64,000 bases of DNA from Camellia lanceoleosa (Eukaryota > Streptophyta > Magnoliopsida > Ericales > Theaceae): NCBI GenBank assembly GCA_025200525.1, contig CM045761.1:99424182-99488181 (forward strand), written 5' to 3'. Position 1 is the stretch's first letter, and the number at the start of each line of letters is the position of its first letter. The notes under the pieces are model-generated. The model saw only the letters and a list, made by a program, of their open reading frames with translations, was not told the origin of the DNA and ran no database searches. A program made the position numbers and the translations under genes. This document shows, piece after piece, positions 49,111 to 60,798 of the stretch.

Positions 49111-49440
49111 ACTTTCTGATGTAGGATAACGAAGTTGGTAGCAAGGTGTGGAAACGCACACCTCTTCTTCTTCATCTCTGCTTCATGTTTTTTCTTTTGA
49201 ATAGTGAATTTCCCCACCAAAATCCAAGCATCGCTTTTGGGCGTGAGATTGATCACAACTCTTAGTTCCATTAGTGACACGGTCGGACCATTTCCTTCAC
49301 TGTAAGAGATCATTCTAGAGGATCTTAATGTTGTTGTAGTTGGGATCAAGAATAAACATTTGGGTAGTGCTGGGACTCCCTTAAAACGAGGGCCCCGAAC
49401 TCCTTTTAAATGCCCAATCATAAAAAAAAAAAAAAACAAG
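49111..49440 (+). other. Possible retroposed sequence ending in poly(A)
   Basis: A compositionally distinct stretch ends GCCCAATCAT followed by about 15 A at 49424. The minus strand is open for about 140 codons (49017-49439), but starts in the poly-T and has no known domain. Source unknown. Confidence 0.3.
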
Positions 49441-49553
49441 CCTAAAATGAAAACGAATTGTGATTAGTGATTATTTTTAGGCGACAAATCATTTTTGTAA
49501 ACATTTTCCTCATTCCTATTCCTTTCTTTTCTGTTTTGTACTTTTCTTTTCAG

Positions 49554-49631
49554 CTTGATGGAAGCCTTGATGATGATTCTTGCCACATAGGGGGCTTTCA
49601 GACTGTAGAGGAGCCACTTGGGTTTATTTGA
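49554..49631 (+). other. Orphan terminal-exon-like fragment
   Basis: After CTTTTCTTTTCAG there are 25 open codons reading LDGSLDDDSCHIGGFQTVEE and ending in TGA. The polypyrimidine tract, AG and acidic reading frame look like a last exon. No upstream exon was found, so it may be a gene remnant or chance. Confidence 0.25.
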
Positions 49632-50085
49632 TTTTTTCAAATTTTAGGTTTTCAAAATATTTTTATTATATTTGCATTTAGATTTTGCCTTATGTTTCAA
49701 GTTGTGCCGTTGAGTTGGTGATAAATTCATCTTGTTTGGTAATAAAATTATAGGTTTGTGGCTTAAGTTCATTGTATTTATTTTTTATTTTGCACAAAAT
49801 TATTGCCAAAAATGGTTAGGAAGGAGATGGGATCCTCCAAATTTTACAAATAAGCTTGGGCATGGCGACATCATATGCTCCATTTCAATAATTCAAATCA
49901 AGTATTTTAAGGAATATTTCGCAGATTTTTGCCTTCACAAAAAATTAGATCGCCCACCATTATAATCTGTTTAAATTTCACTAAAAAAATAGATAATAAT
50001 TATGCTTAAAAATAAACCAAATATTTTTTTATGACAAAGTAATAAATTGAACAAGTTTATAATTATTTGATTGACCTAATTTTTT
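49632..50085. other. AT-rich intergenic DNA, no gene recognised
   Basis: One 77-codon frame (49732-49965) without recognised domains. No element ends seen. Confidence 0.4.
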
Positions 50086-50525
50086 TTTGTAGATGAAAAT
50101 ACAAAAATACTGACAACATGAATGGTTTCGATCATCTGAACAGACTGCGCCCAAATAACACCCTCCAGTTCAATCTGAGGAGATCCTCCTCCTAAGTAAA
50201 ATATCAAATAGCTAAATTGAGTGGTGAGAAAATATGTTGAGAAAAATATCTCAATTTTTAAATAAGTGAGATTGCATGTTAAGAAAAATATCATAGTTTT
50301 TGTAAAACTGAGATTACAACTTGACAAATAGTCACAATTTCTTTCAAAACTAAGATCTTATTGTTACTATCACTACAGTTTTAATATTTTATCTTAGATT
50401 TTTAAACTTTTATCATGGTTAAAAACTGTAACAAAAAAATTACACAAACAAATTGGAGATTGAAAGCTAAAAAAATTGATATTAAAGTTTATGATCACAG
50501 TAAAAAAAACTGTGACCTTTTAATT
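50086..50525. repeat. Possible CACTA-type subterminal repeats
   Basis: Repeats of CTCA(A/G)TTTT and AAAACTGAGAT, a CACTACAGTTTTAAT at 50372 and a hairpin TCACAGT-A7-ACTGTGA at about 50495-50515 suggest a decayed CACTA-like remnant. Ends are not defined. Confidence 0.35.
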
Positions 50526-50559
50526 AATTTTGTAATAATGGAAATTTACATATAATTTT

Positions 50560-50935
50560 TATATAAAGACAAAATAAGAAGCATATAGAAGATAAATAAG
50601 AAAAATATTATAAATAATTACTTACTAATATAAAGAAAATTTACCAGAAGAATTATGTTCTCACTTTTAAAGACATAATAAAAAATGGAATGTTATTTTT
50701 GAAATAAATCTTAACTAGGTAGAGTATTTACTAATTTATAATATTTATTTGTTTATATTTTTTATTTTTTCTAATTTTTTCAGAAAATAACTATTTTTAA
50801 TAGATTTAATCAAAAATTTAAAAAGTAAATAGACTTTGATTTATATAATTTAAAATTTTTAATAAATTTAATTACAATTAAAAAATTAAATAATTTAATA
50901 ATAATTCATAGATGCAAAATAAAATAAACCTGTAT
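50560..50935. mobile_element. Half copy of the second MULE-type MITE
   Basis: It resembles the right half of 19499-20416. Shared order includes CTTTTAAAGACA(A/T)AATAA, AATCTTAACT...AGAGT, TTTACTAA(C/T)TTATAATA and AGACT(A/T)TGATTTATATA. The terminal GGG...ACAC end has decayed. Confidence 0.5.
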
Positions 50936-50951
50936 TATGATTAGTCAAACA

Positions 50952-51077
50952 TGCATCTCCCCAGTCTGCCTCCAAACTTAGAAGCACTGAGCCGAGCTCA
51001 GCTAACTAAAGAGGCTGAAAGGCAGATAACTATTTTCACACTCATATCTGAGCTTAAAGAAAGGAAAGGTCACTGAG
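50952..51077 (+). other. Exon-like coding fragment, unknown
   Basis: 41 codons from ATG to TGA reading MHLPSLPPNLEALSRAQLTK, then a charged helix-like stretch (EAERQITIFTLISELKERKG). Codon use is much more protein-like than the AT-rich surroundings. CCCCAG just before TCTGCC could be a 3' splice site. I do not recognise the family and see no partner exon. Confidence 0.3.
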
Positions 51078-53399
51078 AGGGTCAAAGCTAGCAGTGGTGA
51101 CACAACCACATCTACACACAGGACTAGCTCTTCCTTTGAAAATACAGTTGCTGCTCAACAATATTTTTATTTTTTAATTTTATTTGTGTAAATTATACAC
51201 ACAATTGTCGATTTAAACATAAATCTTATCAATTTTACATTAAGTTTTATTTAAGTAAGATTAACATCATCTAATCAGTGCACATCACATGTATATACTA
51301 TGGTAAAATATATATTTTAATATAAAAAGAGATGACTTATTTTTTTTTATCCATACGACTATCGTATATAACTAATAAAATTTAAATATTGTTGTACTTT
51401 TATTTTTATTATTTTTCGTTAATTTCAAAAGAAAATACTGCAACTTATTTTATTATTATTATTTGTAGAGTCTTACTTGTGGTTGAGGAGTCTCATGGAA
51501 TAGACGCTGGTCACGTGCTGATTTGAAACCTGGCAGTGCGTTGGCCCCCTTTTTTTTTTTTTGGCGCCAGGTGTTGATTTTGTCCCCAAATTTTAGTCAT
51601 ATAAATTCTTTTTCATCTCACATATGGCAAAATAATTAGAAAATTACATACAAGCACTGAGGAAAAATTATATGTATATGCAAATACAAGGTGTTTATGA
51701 TAAGGCAATAAAATGAAAGGTTATGGGGTGTAAGTGTCACTTTCATCCCTATATGTTGATAATTTTTTTTCTCCAATTCCTACCTGCATATAATTTTCTC
51801 CAAATAATTAGGAAAAATTTTAATGTAGTGTAAATTTAAGAAAAAATTACAGATAAATTTCCTAATTTCTTATAGGTAATTTTTTTCAAATAATTATTGA
51901 GACCTATTTTGGTAAATTTGACTATTTTAGTTGATTTTTTTTTTTAATGAAAAAGATATACAAAAAAGAATACACAGAAGTGTCGACTTTTTGTACTAAT
52001 TTTTTTTCTTTTGACTAGTTTTCCAATTGATGAAAAATAACCCCAGTCTCAAAGAACCTTGATGAGTCTCAAAATAGCCTGAGGAAATGAAAAATATTAT
52101 TTAAAAAAATCATAATTCCACTATTATAAAAAAATAACTTTTAATTTTATCAATTTAAATCTTTAAATTTTTAATTTCGATCTAAATTATTATTTTTATC
52201 TATTTTTTTTTACGAAAATCGATAGGAAAAAAAAAAAAAATGATATTTTAGTCATTAAACTTAACTAAAAAAAAATATTTTACATTTTATGCGCACAATA
52301 TTAGCTTAATAATTAAAAATATTATTTTTCATCGCTTGATTTTCAATCTAAACATGTTGATGGCTCAGATTGAAAATAAGTAAAAAAGATTAATATTTAA
52401 AATTCGACCAATGAAAACTCAAGATTTCCAAAATTCTGCCTTTTTTTTTTTTTGCAATTACAAATACAACCATTAGGTTTACTTAAAATATAGATTACCC
52501 CCTGTAATTTTAAAAAATTCAACACTCCCCTTATCAAAATTTATTATTTAATAGAATTCACAAAAAATAATAATAATAATAATAAAATAAAAGTTGTTAT
52601 GCATTCATCTATATAGTATTAAATTTATCAAAGATTATTACTGAACATATTACTATCTAAGCTTTATTAGTAGATAGAACGTGATTGCGTTGGTATAGTT
52701 TAAAAACATTAATTGACTTAAAAGTTTATTAATGAAAAGGATTATTTGTTACATAATGAGTAAAATTTTAAATGTATGATGTAATTTTAGAGCTACAAGA
52801 GGTGATTAAGATTTTTAGTAAATTTCTGCTAGATTACAGATTTGGTAATTTATTTTTCTTTTTTCTTTTTTTACAAAGTTTATTTATGAATATTAGTAAT
52901 TAAAATTATATTAGGGTGTTTGGTGGATTAAATTGGTAAATTTTTAAAAATATTTAATTATTTGATTAAATTTATTCCAAATGTTTTACGATTACATGTT
53001 TTTTAATAAAAAAACCGATTCCTATAAATTATCCACCCCCCTATTGTATCGATTATTAACTTTTTGGTAGATATATTAATTTATGATTATACCCTTTAGA
53101 AATTTTTTTTTTTTTTTTTGGGTTCTTAAAATAGAAAAGGGCAAAGATAGATTAATAAGAAAAATAATAATTAATTCAATTCTATCCATAATTGTAAGTA
53201 AAATGAAATTTATATTACGAAAAAATTATTTCACAACTTATTTATCAATCTTCACTCAATAATTTAATTCTATAATTCAAGAATGTGATCAAATAAATTA
53301 ACAATTTCTAATTAAAATCACAATCTATAACCACATAAATTATAATTAAAAATCTGTTTTACCCAAAAAAAAAAAAAAAAAAAACGCGCCATTATCATA
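51078..53399. other. AT-rich intergenic DNA
   Basis: Many A/T homopolymers and ATT/AAT microsatellites (for example 51452-51465 and 52566-52585). GGTCACGTGCTG at 51509 holds a G-box core. No coding frame, RNA gene or clear element boundary seen. Confidence 0.5.
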
Positions 53400-53444
53400 T
53401 ATGGCCAAGTACTCGCTCGTAGTGTGTCTGTTTGTGACTGTTAT

Positions 53445-53530
53445 TTATTACCGCGAATACTTCACTCTGCTCAAACCCTTTTATTTTTATTACCGCGAAT
53501 CCTTCACTCGGCTCAGCCCGTTTAAATTCT
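53445..53530. repeat. 42-base tandem duplication upstream of the MATE pseudogene
   Basis: TTATTACCGCGAATACTTCA begins at 53445, and its near-copy with CCTTCACTCGGCTC begins at 53487. A CT-rich leader-like stretch follows (53526-53560). This sits where the former promoter or 5' leader of the transporter gene would be. Confidence 0.75.
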
Positions 53531-53599
53531 CTCTCTCATTCACACTCTCTCTGTTTGTCTTCAGCCACATAGAGTATTATAGCTGAGAAAAGCTAAAAC

Positions 53600-54083
53600 A
53601 TGATCTTAAGACCCTAAGTCGCCACTGCCACCACATTCCAATTCGAAACCCCATATTCAAACCACATTGCACATCCCATCTACTCTCCTCTTCAAAAAAT
53701 CTCCGCCCAAGTTCTTCTCGCGCGAATCTCGGCACCCGAATCTTCCGCAACATATTCCGGCTGCCGCAGCCGATTGATAACTTGTTGCATTAGTCCAAGC
53801 TAAGCGAATCTTGAGCGAAGACCCCGAAATTGCAAATGAAAATGTCGAAAAGATCACTTGATCTGCCCTTTGCACAACCTGAAGAGACGCCGGAGGAAAC
53901 AGAGGTGGCGGCTTCGCCGAAAGACAAGAGTTCGCTGGAGATCGCAGCATTTGGGATCAGATTTTAGAGATTGTCAAGCTTTCTGACCAGCTACGGGTTG
54001 TGGATTTGTGGGCCGTTGATGAGCCCTATTGACACCGCTGCTGCCGGCTGCACAGGAAGTTCTCTTGAGCTTGCGGGCCTTAG
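53600..54083 (+). pseudogene. MATE pseudogene exon 1
   Basis: A Ser/Arg/Pro-rich N-terminus is followed by SEDPEIANENVEKIT and, in other frames, SIWDQILEIVKLS, then GLWICGPLMSPIDTA and GSSLELAGL, the conserved start of the EDS5-type MATE domain. Single-base losses near 53972-53997 move the frame between the last two blocks. Donor at 54084 (TTAG|GTAATG). Confidence 0.75.
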
Positions 54084-56527
54084 GTAATGCAAAAATACTA
54101 GCATCAAAGCAATATTTTTACAATTATAAATGTATATATCTATACATATGCCCAGTTACAAACCTTGTGGTCTTTAATTATGAACTGACAGGCGTTACAC
54201 ATCATATACCCATTTTTTTAATTATGAGTGAAGGATTTAGTTGGCGATATTTATATAACTTGTATATAGTATTACCTTATATATATATGGCAAATTACAT
54301 TTTACCTCCTTTTAATTCGCTCATTTTTTTACTTCTTAATTTTCTTAAATTAAAATTGATACTACGTACCTCTTTCGTCTTTTAAAAATTTTCAATCTAA
54401 TCTTTACATGTCCATTCTATTAATAAACAGACCAAAAAAGTGTATGTACGTGCTCATGTCATATTTATAAATGAAAATACCTTTTAAAGATCTGTCATAT
54501 GTGCGCATATTACATGTACATCGTCTGTTTTGTTAACATCATAGAGACATAAGAGCTAGATTTAAAACTTTCAAAAGATGAAAGTGATACATTATATCAA
54601 TTTTTAGTAAAGTGAAAGCTGTGATAGTTGAAGAGAATAAAGTGTAATTTACTCCCTATATATATATATATTATAATAATGTTCTATAAAATAATGTAGC
54701 ATGCAACAAAAACGTCCTGGATTTGAAAATGACATGCGTTAAAATTAAAAAAGTAATATTATAATGATGTCCAAGGTTTGTGAGTTTGATTGTCACTTTA
54801 TGAAGTATAGAAACGGATATGATACGGATAGGAATACGGTGATTTTAAAAAAATATGGATATGGACAATTGGGTGGGGAACACGGAAATTTATTTATTTT
54901 TATTTATATTTGTCATGTTTAATATTATTATTATCAAACAATCAAAATTAATAAAAAGTAACATTAATTCAATATATATATTTTGAGAATAAATTTAATA
55001 TATAAACCACTACATTTAAACAAATTAATGGATCATCTACACTTGGACACTCATAAACCCTGATGTGTCCCCAGCAAAAAAAAATAATAATAATAATAAA
55101 ATTAAAGGGATTCTGCTGCTACGTAGTCACTGTGTCCCCCTATGTTTTCAGATTTGGACACGATGCCATCAGCATGTCCCCGCCGTGTTCCTTGCAAAAA
55201 TATAATAAAATTAAAGGACAAGCCAAAATGTACGCCTCCCTGGTGTGTCTCCGATTCGGCAGCACTACGCACCTATTTTGACGATCTGTACTTCTTAGGA
55301 TTGTCACAAATAGTACAACTCAATATTATAGGAGTTATAACTATATAAAAAATAATAATTTCGTTTATAATCACACATCATATGTAAGGTATACCAAAAA
55401 AACTCTGAATCATAAACAAAAAATAATATCATAACTATTATTACAATGAGTCATAACTAATAACATAATAGCTCATAACTAAAGACACAAAGGTCAGAAG
55501 GGTGTATGTGTGCTATAGAATTTCCCTTTATAATAGTTAACAAATTTTTAAATTTCTTTTAAACCTGCTAATTAAGGTCAAACCTATTATATTATTGAAT
55601 TTTTTTTTTGACCGGCTATTATATTATTGATTGAAGTGGCTTTTTATTTCACATTTTAAAAATTTCATTAGAGGACATACTAATGAGCACCTTATGCATT
55701 GTTTAGTATTGAGATTAGGTGAAAAGTATCTTGGAAATAGGTGAGAAAGTTAAAAAAGTGTTTTTGATTCTAATGAAAGTGTATTGAATTTGTTTAAAAT
55801 AGTTTTATATCCACAAAAGTGTACGTTTTTTTTTCCTCTTTTTTTTTGACCTAAAGTCACTTGTTATCAAGAACCTTTTGATTATGACATATAAAGTTTA
55901 TAAATTCTAGGGAAAATTATAAATACATTCTAAAAGTTTATTTAAATTACAAATTATTCTTGTGATTCTAAAATTACATTATGCCCTCAAGAAGGTTTCT
56001 AATTTCATGACAAATAGGTCTTTTTATTAATAAATTATCAAGCACTAACAGTTTTAATACGTTAAAATTTTATTTCAATTAATAATTCAGATAATTTTAT
56101 TATTATATAGGTGAACAGTTAGAAATTTCCTTAATTTTTTTAATTAATTTGTTAAATAAAAAATTCTTGACAATGAGATATTTGTAATTTTCAAATCAAG
56201 AGGAGGCAATTGAGTTTTAAGCAAACTTCAAGGGATGTATTGTAATTTATCCTAAAATTCTATTAGTTTTTTTCAGAATTAAATGATAAGAACCATTCAA
56301 CTGTCACATCAGCTTTCTAAATTAAATTGTTAAAAAAAAATTATTTATTTGTATATAGTATTACTCCTAAGATAAGATAACATTAATTTGTCACAATATT
56401 TGCACTTATGTTTTTTTTATTTTATTTTTTGAGCTGTGATTCATTGTGTATTGTGTTTGAAGTTGATGGGTTTGGTTTGACTTGACTTCTTGAATTGTTG
56501 TTGCAAAGTTGTGTATTGTATTGGCAG
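54084..56527. other. Intron 1 of the MATE pseudogene
   Basis: AT-rich, no element boundary recognised. A GTCCCC/TGTGTCCC-rich patch (55063-55275) with ATAATAATAATAAAATTAAA repeats stands out as a possible degraded repeat. Confidence 0.4.
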
Positions 56528-56622
56528 GGCCTGGGACAGTGCTGTGATAATATGAGCTACGTATTTATGTTCTTTCAATTGCTACCTCAAAGAAAGTAAT
56601 GCTACTGGCCCTAGCCAAAAGG
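56528..56622 (+). pseudogene. MATE pseudogene exon 2
   Basis: Reads PGTV, then CDNMSYVFMF, SIATS and ALAKR in shifted frames. This is the expected membrane segment after the exon 1 end. Donor AAAAGG|GTTAGT. Confidence 0.7.
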
Positions 56623-58563
56623 GTTAGTCTGTTGATTAATTGTTGAAAGCTGTTATTCTTTTGACTATCATATCATGGATTACATTTGTTTTATAATATA
56701 TGTTTAATGAATTGTGTGTTTTTCTCCGAAAATTTGTTTTTCTCCGAAATAACACTGTTTGGGAACCTGTGAGGAGAAAAAGAAAATAAAATGATTACTT
56801 AAGTAATAAGAGAAAGAAATGAAATGAAATGAAATGATTGTAATTTCTTCTATTTTTGTTTCTGGGACAAGGAAGAAATAAAAGAAAAGAAATGATTATA
56901 ATTTCTCTCATTCTTGCTTGGTTAGATTTTCATTAAGAGAAAAGAAAAAATTATTTTATGTTATATTACCAAAATAACCTTTTGTATTTTCAATCATTTT
57001 ATTTCTTTTTTATTTTTATAGGGACAAAATTGGTATTATGAAAATAGTGGTTTTTTCTCTCCCAATCTCTCCACTTTTGGGAAGATTGAAAAGCTTATAA
57101 GAGAAATAAGTTTCTTTCCATTCTTCAATTTCTTTCATTTCTTCCACTTAGGTTATCCAAAACAAGCAAGAGAAATGTATATCTCCATTTCTTTTTTCTT
57201 TTTTCTCCAAATCACACAATCCAAACATAGCTGCAGTTTCTATACCGCCTAGCAAAAATGTTCTCTCACCCCCACCCCACCCCCACTCCCCACACTTTTT
57301 TGCCTTATTTTTCTGTAGAAATATTGAAGATCAGAATTTAATCGTCATCTTTCTTTTTGTGGAGTTAATAAAAATGACACGTATTTAGCCAAGTTTACAT
57401 CTACTAGATAATACAAAAAGTCAAAAAATCATCATCCTATTTAAGTTAAGTGATCGCCTTATTTAAATCACATCACCTCTCTAACACATCACATCAAACA
57501 CAAACCCATATAACTCCAATAATTCAAAAAGTGCACTTTTTAGAACATTCCAACCAATCCCTTAGTGCACACTGTAACATGATGTTCTTTGTTTCTTTGA
57601 TATGTCATTGATGACATAAATTTTATAAAAATATATAAATTGAGCAGACTAAGGTGTTTGATGAGTTACTGAATGCAGTTGATTGTGCCCCCGCAGAGTT
57701 AAGTGATGCTGCTTCTGCATCCAATTATTGGCGACTTATTTCTGCAAATTCTCTACCATTAATTCATAACACTAGTTTATATCTGACATATGGCCTAAAA
57801 GGCCTCTAATGTTGCAAAGCTCACTGACAAAAACCTAAACATGCGGGTGCATAAATGAACAAACTGTTGAGACAGGCTCAAGACACTCCTATAAAACTTT
57901 GTTGCCTCTTTTTTTTAAAAAAAATCCTAAGGTAGACATATTGATAGAAGGTAGAGAAAATATCAACATCACACAGCAGCCATCACTGTGGGGTAGGGCC
58001 TCCCAAGTATAATTCCCATTCCCAGCAGCCACAAACTTTGCTGCCAAAACATAGGCACCATATTATGAGCTCCTATTTACAAACAGAACTGATTCTCAAT
58101 ATCCCTTTTGAATTGACCTTTCAAAAACAGAGAGAATATCCAATAACTGTACAGATATAACTATGGATTATGCTAATGATAAGGGGAACAAAATGAAAAA
58201 AAAGTTCGACTTCAATGTATTTTTCACACATCTCCAAATAATTTTCACATATTTCTGTCTTTCTACAAATTTCCCAATACAATTTTACATTATCCACTAA
58301 GACTATTGACAGCCCACATGGTTGTCATAAGCATTTTCTAAACTATTTGGTGTAGTTTTTATCTAGGTTTAAATTTTACCCTTGGTATTGGTGTGTGTCG
58401 TTTACTCGAGCACTGTTGCTTTTAAATCAAGATGTTATCAAAGCTGGTCTTCTTTCATTGTCTCAAACACTGAATTTCTTGGCAGCATCACTTTTTACCA
58501 AATGAGATAGATTGGCTCTTACTGTATTGTTTGCATCTACTAACTAGTCAATACTGGATGCAG
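56623..58563. other. Intron 2 of the MATE pseudogene
   Basis: It contains a possible fold-back MITE at about 56760-57235: AGAAATGAAATGAAATG...AATTTCTTC on one side and TTTCTTTCATTTCTTC...CAAGAGAAATG on the other. It also holds the coding-like fragment 57648-57809. Otherwise AT-rich. Confidence 0.4.
57648..57809 (+). other. Unrelated coding-like fragment in MATE intron 2
   Basis: After TTGAGCAG there are 53 open codons reading TKVFDELLNAVDCAPAELSD, then AASASNYWRLISANSLPL, ending TAA. The composition is protein-like but does not fit the MATE order. Family not recognised; it may be a captured gene piece. Confidence 0.3.
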
Positions 58564-58678
58564 GGATAAAAAGGAAGTGCAAACACCAGATATCCATTTT
58601 GCTTCCTTTTTGTTGGGTTGACTTGTGGCATATTGATGTTTTTCTTTATGAGGTTCCTGGGAGCATGGGCACTAACTG
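58564..58678 (+). pseudogene. MATE pseudogene exon 3
   Basis: Reads DKKEVQ, then a shifted HQIS-like stretch, then FVGLTCGILMFFFMRFLGAW and ALT, the typical EDS5-type third segment. An extra A in CAAACACCAG breaks the frame. Donor ACTG|GTAATA. Confidence 0.75.
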
Positions 58679-58837
58679 GTAATAAATACTCATTCAAAAT
58701 GATATCATTTTATATATAAAGGACATGTGGCATAACCTGATTACTCCTGGTAGAATGTCATTCATGTTTGTATCTTTCATCATTAGCTGCCACAAGTATC
58801 CAGAGACTGATAATTTTCTGTTTATGACATTTTCCAG

Positions 58838-58895
58838 CTTTTGTTGAATCTCTTAAGAATGTGCATATTGTACCTGCTGCAAATAACATGTTCAG
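58838..58895 (+). pseudogene. MATE pseudogene exon 4
   Basis: Reads AFVESLKNVHIVPAAN across the junction with exon 3 (G + CTTTTGTT). It ends ...GTTCAG, the usual VQ before the next exon, after a small deletion. Donor TTCAG|GTTCAT. Confidence 0.75.
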
Positions 58896-59968
58896 GTTCA
58901 TTTACCATTAAGTAAACTCTTTTATGTTCTTTTGTCACATGATTGCTGACTCTTCCTATGATCTTCAAGATTCATGTAATGATCTTTTATTATTAATATA
59001 TTTTGGATTTTTTTTTTTTTTTTAAATAATTAATAGTTGCTTTTATAGAGATGCTTTTTCAGAAAAAAAAAAATTGTTGGTTTTTATTTTGCTTTCCTAT
59101 TAGGAGAGAGAAACTAATTCACCCTGTTGACGCCAGTCATGGAGTTAAAGTAGACTCTACGATGGAGAACAGAATAAGAGAAGAGAAGAAGAGGAAGGAA
59201 ACATACAAATGGCTTTTCACTATGTTTACTCTCACAATAATATTCTTTAAAAAACTTACCATTACAATCTCAAAACCATCATGTATTGGACCAAAACCCT
59301 AATCTAATTAGAATCCTTTTCTAATATTACTTGGAGAAACAAAAATCAGATCACTTCTACTAATACTTAAGTAGTTAAATCCAAGCATCTCCAAGGGGCT
59401 CTTTAAAATAGGTTTGTTAGCTATTATAACTAGTTTCATGCTATTTTACTCACTCTAACAGGCTAACTAGTACGACTTCCCAAAAAAAAAAAAGGCTAGC
59501 TAGCACGATAGCTATTTTGACAAGATTCTTGCATGCTAGCTATATTTGGAGATCATTGGAAGGCTCTTTAAACTAGTTTGTGTGGATAAATATGTAAAAT
59601 AAAGAGTAGTGTTGGATCACATAAATGAAAAATTAGTTAGGTAAAATAAAGAGTATGCCTTTTAGTACTTTCGCTAGTAAAAATGAAGAGTAGCACTAGA
59701 GTTGATATTCTTTCAATTACATTTATGAGACCAAAACACCTTCGGAACCACGGGCTTCACCCTAGGCTTCCAAATATTCAAGAGCTGCACCATCACTCCA
59801 CCATTAGCTATAAATTATTGATGTTTATATCATGTTTTGCTGTAAAATTTTCCTTCTTTAACTATCTGTTAAACAGAATCCTTCTTCATACATATTTACT
59901 ATCGTATCTTTCTCTGTTTTATATGTTTCCGTTACTTCTTAGCTAAATTGAACCATTTTGTTTTGTAG
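58896..59968. other. Intron 4 of the MATE pseudogene
   Basis: AT-rich. A GAGAAGAGAAGAAGAGGAAG stretch at 59175-59200 lies in an 83-codon frame without known domain. The repeated GGCTAACTAG/GGCTAGCTAG (59460 and 59490) is a short repeat. Confidence 0.4.
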
Positions 59969-60024
59969 ATTCGAGCCTTAGCATGGCCTGCAGTCCTTGT
60001 TGGATGGGTTGCTCAGAGTGCAAG
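59969..60024 (+). pseudogene. MATE pseudogene exon 5
   Basis: Acceptor TTTTGTAG|ATTC, then IRALAWPAVLVGWVAQSA without any break: one of the most conserved blocks of the EDS5-type MATE group. Donor CAAG|GTGCAA. The next expected exon is not found before the gap. Confidence 0.85.
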
Positions 60025-60630
60025 GTGCAAATATGTTGTTTTTTTCCACCAATTATTCACAAATGCTACTTATAGAAGATATTATTTGTATTCACTGAAT
60101 GTGTTGGAAGAGTATTTATCCATTGCTTAATCTTGACACTTGACATACCATGTTTTGTGTTGTCCATTCGGACACACTATGGCAAAGCATTAGTCATGAG
60201 CTTTTCCATTCAAGTCCGTGTGTGCTGCAAGTGCCTTTTCCCACTTTTCTTTCTTTCTTTCTTTTTTTATTATTTATTTTTAAATATCAAAAGTTTAGTT
60301 TAAAAGAACTTGGATCTAAACATATTATATTATGCTTGTTAGACATAAGATAAACCTTTGTCATTGAAACATGTTTTGTGCTCCACACGTTCTTGTTTTA
60401 TTAGTTATACATTTTTGTTAGCAGGAATGTAGGCAGATCTAAAGCAGATAAATGAACTGTGTCCTATAGTTGAAGAATGATGGATCCATATTGTTTCAGC
60501 TGACACCCTTCTGTTAGCTTCATCTAGTAGTAGCTATGAGGACAGTTGTTTATAATAGAGTGACATTTTTTCTAACTTTATAAACACATGACAGTATGGG
60601 TTTGACTCCCAACATAAGCTTTTGGGACAG
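60025..60630. other. Flank after MATE exon 5, no gene recognised
   Basis: T-rich microsatellite-like TTTCTTTCTTTCTTTC at 60248-60265. None of the expected downstream MATE exons is seen. Confidence 0.4.
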
Positions 60631-60698
60631 GGCAGTTGGCCTAGTGGTCCATGTAGTTGTCACTTGGGACAGTGAGAATGTCAGAGATTTAGGGTTAG
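60624..60698 (+). mobile_element. Likely tRNA-derived SINE head, cut by the gap
   Basis: TTGGCCTAGTGG (60636-60647) matches an RNA polymerase III A box (TGGCnnAGTGG). It is followed by TTGTCACTTGGGACAGTGAG and TCAGAGATTTAGGGTTAG, where a B box (GGTTCGAATCC type) would start just at the run of N. This is a common plant SINE head. The B box and tail lie in the gap. Confidence 0.55.
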
Positions 60699-60798
60699 NN
60701 NNNNNNNNNNNNNNNNNNNNNNNNNNNNNNNNNNNNNNNNNNNNNNNNNNNNNNNNNNNNNNNNNNNNNNNNNNNNNNNNNNNNNNNNNNNNNNNNNN
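60699..60798. other. Assembly gap (100 N)
   Basis: Exactly 100 N, a conventional length for a scaffold join of unknown size. Order and orientation of the two sides are therefore not certain. Confidence 0.95.

Larger units (their letters stand above)
53600..60024 (+). pseudogene. EDS5/DTX46-like chloroplast MATE transporter, broken and truncated
   Basis: Five exons are recognisable by MATE (EDS5-subfamily) protein order: 53600-54083, 56528-56622, 58564-58678, 58838-58895 and 59969-60024, all with GT/AG borders. They cover a transit-peptide-like N-terminus through about the fourth membrane segment. Known relatives (Arabidopsis EDS5 and EDS5H) sit in the chloroplast envelope; EDS5 exports salicylic acid. 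Exons 1 to 4 each contain small indels that break the frame, including stops in exon 1 at TAA 53615 in the ATG frame. Exons for the remaining two-thirds are absent before the 60699 gap. The subfamily call is firm from order and motifs. The symbol is withheld because the exact orthologue is unknown. Sequencing error cannot explain so many breaks. Confidence 0.8.

Noticed and set aside
49017..49439. 140-codon minus-strand open frame
   Set aside because: It starts in poly-T, and the opposite strand looks like a poly(A)-ended insert. No recognised domain. Kept only as a possible retroposed sequence.
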